Assembly: GCA_964604155.1 (NCBI GenBank)
Contig: CAZRXY010000014.1
Coordinates: 7,981 to 71,980, forward strand
From: Stygibacter sp964604155
GTDB taxonomy: Bacteria; Cloacimonadota; Cloacimonadia; Cloacimonadales; TCS61
Direction: 5' to 3'
DNA: 64,000 nt
Shown: positions 61,680 to 64,000 of the stretch, in pieces
Layout: each line of letters begins with the position of its first letter
Position numbering within the stretch: position 1 is the stretch's first letter
Translations under genes and position numbers: made by a program
Notes under the pieces: model-generated
Database searches by the model: none
Told to the model about the DNA's origin: nothing
What the model saw: only the letters and a program-made list of their open reading frames with translations

Positions 61680-62618
61680 ATGTATAATTATCTATTTGGA
61701 CCAGTACCCTCCAGACGTTTAGGGATGTCACTCGGCATTGATCTGGTTCCCAAAAAAGTCTGCACATTTGATTGCGTTTATTGTGAGGTGGGTAAAACTA
61801 CTAAGCTCACACTGGATGTGGCAGAATATATCCTTTATGACAGAGTAGCCGGTGAATTGGAGCATTTTTTTGAGCACAATCCCGAGCCTGATTATATAAC
61901 CTTTTCGGGCTCAGGTGAACCGACCTTGAATAGCCGGATAGGTGATGTGCTGCAATTGGTAAAGCAGAAAAAACCGCAAATTCCGGTGGCTGTGCTCACA
62001 AACGGCTCGCTACTCTATAGAAAGAAACTGCGTGAAAAGCTGATGGATGCCGATGTGGTGCTGCCCTCTTTGGATGCGGCTACCGCTTCCTGCTTCATGA
62101 AACTAAATCGTCCTGCCGCTGGACTTGAAATCAAGGAATATATCAGGGGATTAATAGATTTCAGGAAGGAATTTAAGGGAAAAATCTGGCTGGAAGTATT
62201 TATATTGCCGGATTATAATAACGGTGAAGAGCAGCTTTTGGCACTGAGAAAAGCCATCGCAGCAATCAATCCTGACCGGGTGCAATTAAATACTCTGGAT
62301 AGACCCGGGGTGATAAATAATCTCAAGAAGGCTTCCCAAAGCGAATTGAAAAGTATCATCAACCTGTGGGAGCTTGATAACGTGGAAATTATTGCTGCTG
62401 CCCCACTTAGAAAACATATCTTGTCCTACAGAGAAGATATGGAATCTGCTATCCTGGAAACGATCAGCAGACGACCCTGCACACTTGATGATCTCACCCG
62501 TATTCTGGGTATTCATATCAACGAAATCAATAAGTATCTGGATGTACTGGAAGCTGAAACAAAAATTGAAGCCGTTGTGCTGGATAGAGGCGTGTTTTAC
62601 CGGTTGCGGAACAGATGA
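61680..62618 (+). CDS. Radical SAM protein (COG0731-like)
   Basis: 312 residues. It starts MYNYLFGPVPSRRLGMSLGIDL, the mark of a widespread uncharacterised family, with the cluster motif CTFDCVYC (Cys-x3-Cys-x2-Cys) and FSGSGEPTLN for SAM binding. The last 70 residues (ILETISRRPCTLDDLTRILG ...) look like a winged helix that may contact nucleic acid. The family is distantly related to wyosine-type tRNA enzymes, but its reaction is unknown. It sits 20 bp after the phosphorylase gene and ends 5 bp from the aroA stop. Confidence 0.87.
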   Translation: MYNYLFGPVPSRRLGMSLGIDLVPKKVCTFDCVYCEVGKTTKLTLDVAEYILYDRVAGELEHFFEHNPEPDYITFSGSGEPTLNSRIGDVLQLVKQKKPQIPVAVLTNGSLLYRKKLREKLMDADVVLPSLDAATASCFMKLNRPAAGLEIKEYIRGLIDFRKEFKGKIWLEVFILPDYNNGEEQLLALRKAIAAINPDRVQLNTLDRPGVINNLKKASQSELKSIINLWELDNVEIIAAAPLRKHILSYREDMESAILETISRRPCTLDDLTRILGIHINEINKYLDVLEAETKIEAVVLDRGVFYRLRNR

Positions 62619-62623
62619 ATCTC

Positions 62624-63850
62624 TTAGTCTGCCTCGCTGAAGTTTTTGAATTCCTGCCAGAAATCCGGAAATGATTTCTTTACTACATCCTCATCATCAA
62701 ATTTCAACCAGGGATATCTAAGCAGCAAGAGCGAAAATGCCATAGCTATTCTATGATCCGAATGCGTGCTGCAAGTTACTGCCGCAGGAGGCTTTTTTAG
62801 CGGAAATATCCTCAGAATGCCGTTTTCTATTTCTGCTCTGCCCCCCAACCTTGATATCTCCTGCCGTATTGACTGCACCCTATCGCTCTCCTTATACTTC
62901 AATCTCTGGATATTATAAATTTCGAGAGGAGATTCTGCCAATAAACCCAATACACTTAAAGTGGGTATCTGATCCGGCATCTGCTTCATATCTATCTTTA
63001 TGCCGTGTAATCTTTTACCTATTATAATAGTGCCGCTGTCATCATCCAGTAATTGGGCTCCCATCTCTGCCAGAATATCGGCAAAACCGGCATCCGGCTG
63101 GCTGGAACACTTCCTTCTGCCAGGGACGAATACAGCCTTGCCGCTTATTGCCGCCAACGCCCAGAAATAGCACGCTGAAGAATAATCCGACTCCACTAAA
63201 TAATTATCGGGAGCGGAAAGCCTGTTGCCGGGCTCTATAAATATACGGCTCTCATCTCTCTGAACTTTGATACCAAATTCACGTAGTAATTTTATAGTCA
63301 TCTCCACATAAGACCAGGACACCCTGCTGCCTCTGATATTGAGGCAGATACCCTGTTCAAGACGCGGGGCAGCCAGAAGCAGGGCACTAAGGTATTGACT
63401 GCTGATAGTTGTATCTATCGAAGCTTTCTCTCCGGTGAGAGATTTTCCTTTAATAATATAGGGAAAACTATCATCTTCTATTTCTGCAGACATCTCACGT
63501 AACGCTTTCACTAAGGGCAAAAAGGGTCTTTTTCGTAACTGCAAAGAAGCATCAAGAGAATATCTGCCACCCTCTATCGTGCATAATAGAGCCAGCAGCA
63601 ATCTAAATCCGGTAGCTGAATCTATGATTTTTATCTCTGCCTGACGACGATAATCCCCATACGGTATGATCTTCATGCCACCTGATAAGGGCACAAACCT
63701 GCAACCCAGCCGTTCTAAAGCAGTCTGAACCGTGAGCACATCCCGCGATCCCGTGTACCCCTGCAGAAATATCTCCGAATTCTGCTGCGAAGCCAGAATA
63801 AGCAGGCGGATCAAGACGGATTTCGAGCCGGGTAATTTTACGCTATACAT
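62624..63850 (-). CDS. aroA: 3-phosphoshikimate 1-carboxyvinyltransferase (EPSP synthase), divergent
   Basis: Sixth step of the shikimate pathway. 408 residues from the ATG at 63850 (MYSVKLPGSKSVLIR). The family motifs are present in drifted form: PGSKS, IDSATGFRLLLAL (usual: GNSGTTMRLL), TTISSQYLSALLLAAP, VESDYSSACYFWALAA, RLKYKESDR and STHSDHRIAMA. The promoter -10 ends about seven bases before the ATG, so the message may be leaderless; an upstream TTG at 63877 lies inside the promoter. No other aro gene is close. Confidence 0.9.
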   Translation of the reverse strand: MYSVKLPGSKSVLIRLLILASQQNSEIFLQGYTGSRDVLTVQTALERLGCRFVPLSGGMKIIPYGDYRRQAEIKIIDSATGFRLLLALLCTIEGGRYSLDASLQLRKRPFLPLVKALREMSAEIEDDSFPYIIKGKSLTGEKASIDTTISSQYLSALLLAAPRLEQGICLNIRGSRVSWSYVEMTIKLLREFGIKVQRDESRIFIEPGNRLSAPDNYLVESDYSSACYFWALAAISGKAVFVPGRRKCSSQPDAGFADILAEMGAQLLDDDSGTIIIGKRLHGIKIDMKQMPDQIPTLSVLGLLAESPLEIYNIQRLKYKESDRVQSIRQEISRLGGRAEIENGILRIFPLKKPPAAVTCSTHSDHRIAMAFSLLLLRYPWLKFDDEDVVKKSFPDFWQEFKNFSEAD

Positions 63851-63856
63851 ACACCC

Positions 63857-63916
63857 CGTATTGTGATTAATAATCAAAGTGTCAAGCTAATATTCACGGG
63901 AACTGGCATACCCCCG
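63857..63916 (-). promoter_or_regulatory. aroA promoter with upstream GGGGGTATGCC element
   Basis: On the minus strand CGGGGGTATGCC (63905-63916), 19 bp, TTGACA (63880-63885), 17 bp, AATACG (63857-63862). A perfect 13-bp palindrome TGATTATTAATCA fills most of the spacer and could bind a regulator. Confidence 0.6.
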
Positions 63917-64000
63917 TTTTTTTTAGAACTTAATCCTCAACTGCATATATTCTGCATACCTCCCCTTATACTTCTGTCGGCATTTCAACTTCCACGAACT

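Overview
The window reads as chromosomal DNA of an anaerobic, fermentative bacterium of the FCB group, most likely Cloacimonadota (candidate division WWE1) or a close relative. This is inferred from three things seen in the sequence: large secreted proteins ending in a YPNPFNP-type C-terminal sorting domain, a double-membrane cell plan (beta-barrel proteins, Lol-like transport), and an Hdr/fumarate-reductase gene set without a cytochrome anchor. GC content is moderate and coding density is high. I see no prophage, CRISPR array or intact transposon.

Layout. 1-2769: 5' part of a giant secreted repeat protein on the minus strand, running off the left edge. 2770-3656: non-coding, with an IS21-end-like MITE carrying a possible small RNA with its own terminator. 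3657-6115: murI-pyrG. 11763-6150 (minus): a TetR-controlled operon of an outer-membrane protein, a LolD-type ATPase, two FtsX-like permeases and a LolA-like protein. 14585-12009 (minus): clpB behind a CIRCE-like operator, divergent from a secreted protein with carbohydrate-binding-like domains.

16896-23056: hdrA-hdrC-hdrB-frdB-frdA-like operon, encoding a predicted soluble heterodisulfide-reductase/fumarate-reductase complex. Convergent to it, 28914-23104 (minus): sucC-sucD-fumarase alpha-fumarase beta-malic enzyme-TPR. Together these cover the C4-dicarboxylate route (pyruvate/malate/fumarate/succinate/succinyl-CoA). 34825-29004 (minus): malQ-deoC-thyX-hydroxyacid dehydrogenase-LhgO-like oxidase. 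Then a PfkB kinase, and two big secreted cysteine peptidase-family proteins (C10 and C25) with sorting tails.

43305-46626: repeat-rich non-coding DNA around an outer-membrane protein gene and a tRNA-Pro. 46627-53323: selD (itself a selenoprotein, with an in-frame UGA at its active site), a GH31 glucosidase, a secreted transglutaminase-like protein and RarD. 59925-53390 (minus): an arsenic/thiol-redox cluster (arsR, ArsP-like permease, DGC protein, SurA-N/thioredoxin fusion, CcdA, thioredoxin, ACR3, secreted thiol protein). 60370-63850: pyrimidine nucleoside phosphorylase, a radical SAM protein and aroA.

The most interesting non-genic signal is a conserved element, TTTCGGGGGTATGCC or close variants, that lies 16-22 bp upstream of a TTGACA -35 box in front of at least seven transcription units, including the tRNA. 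It is part of a family of hairpin repeats in the intergenic regions.
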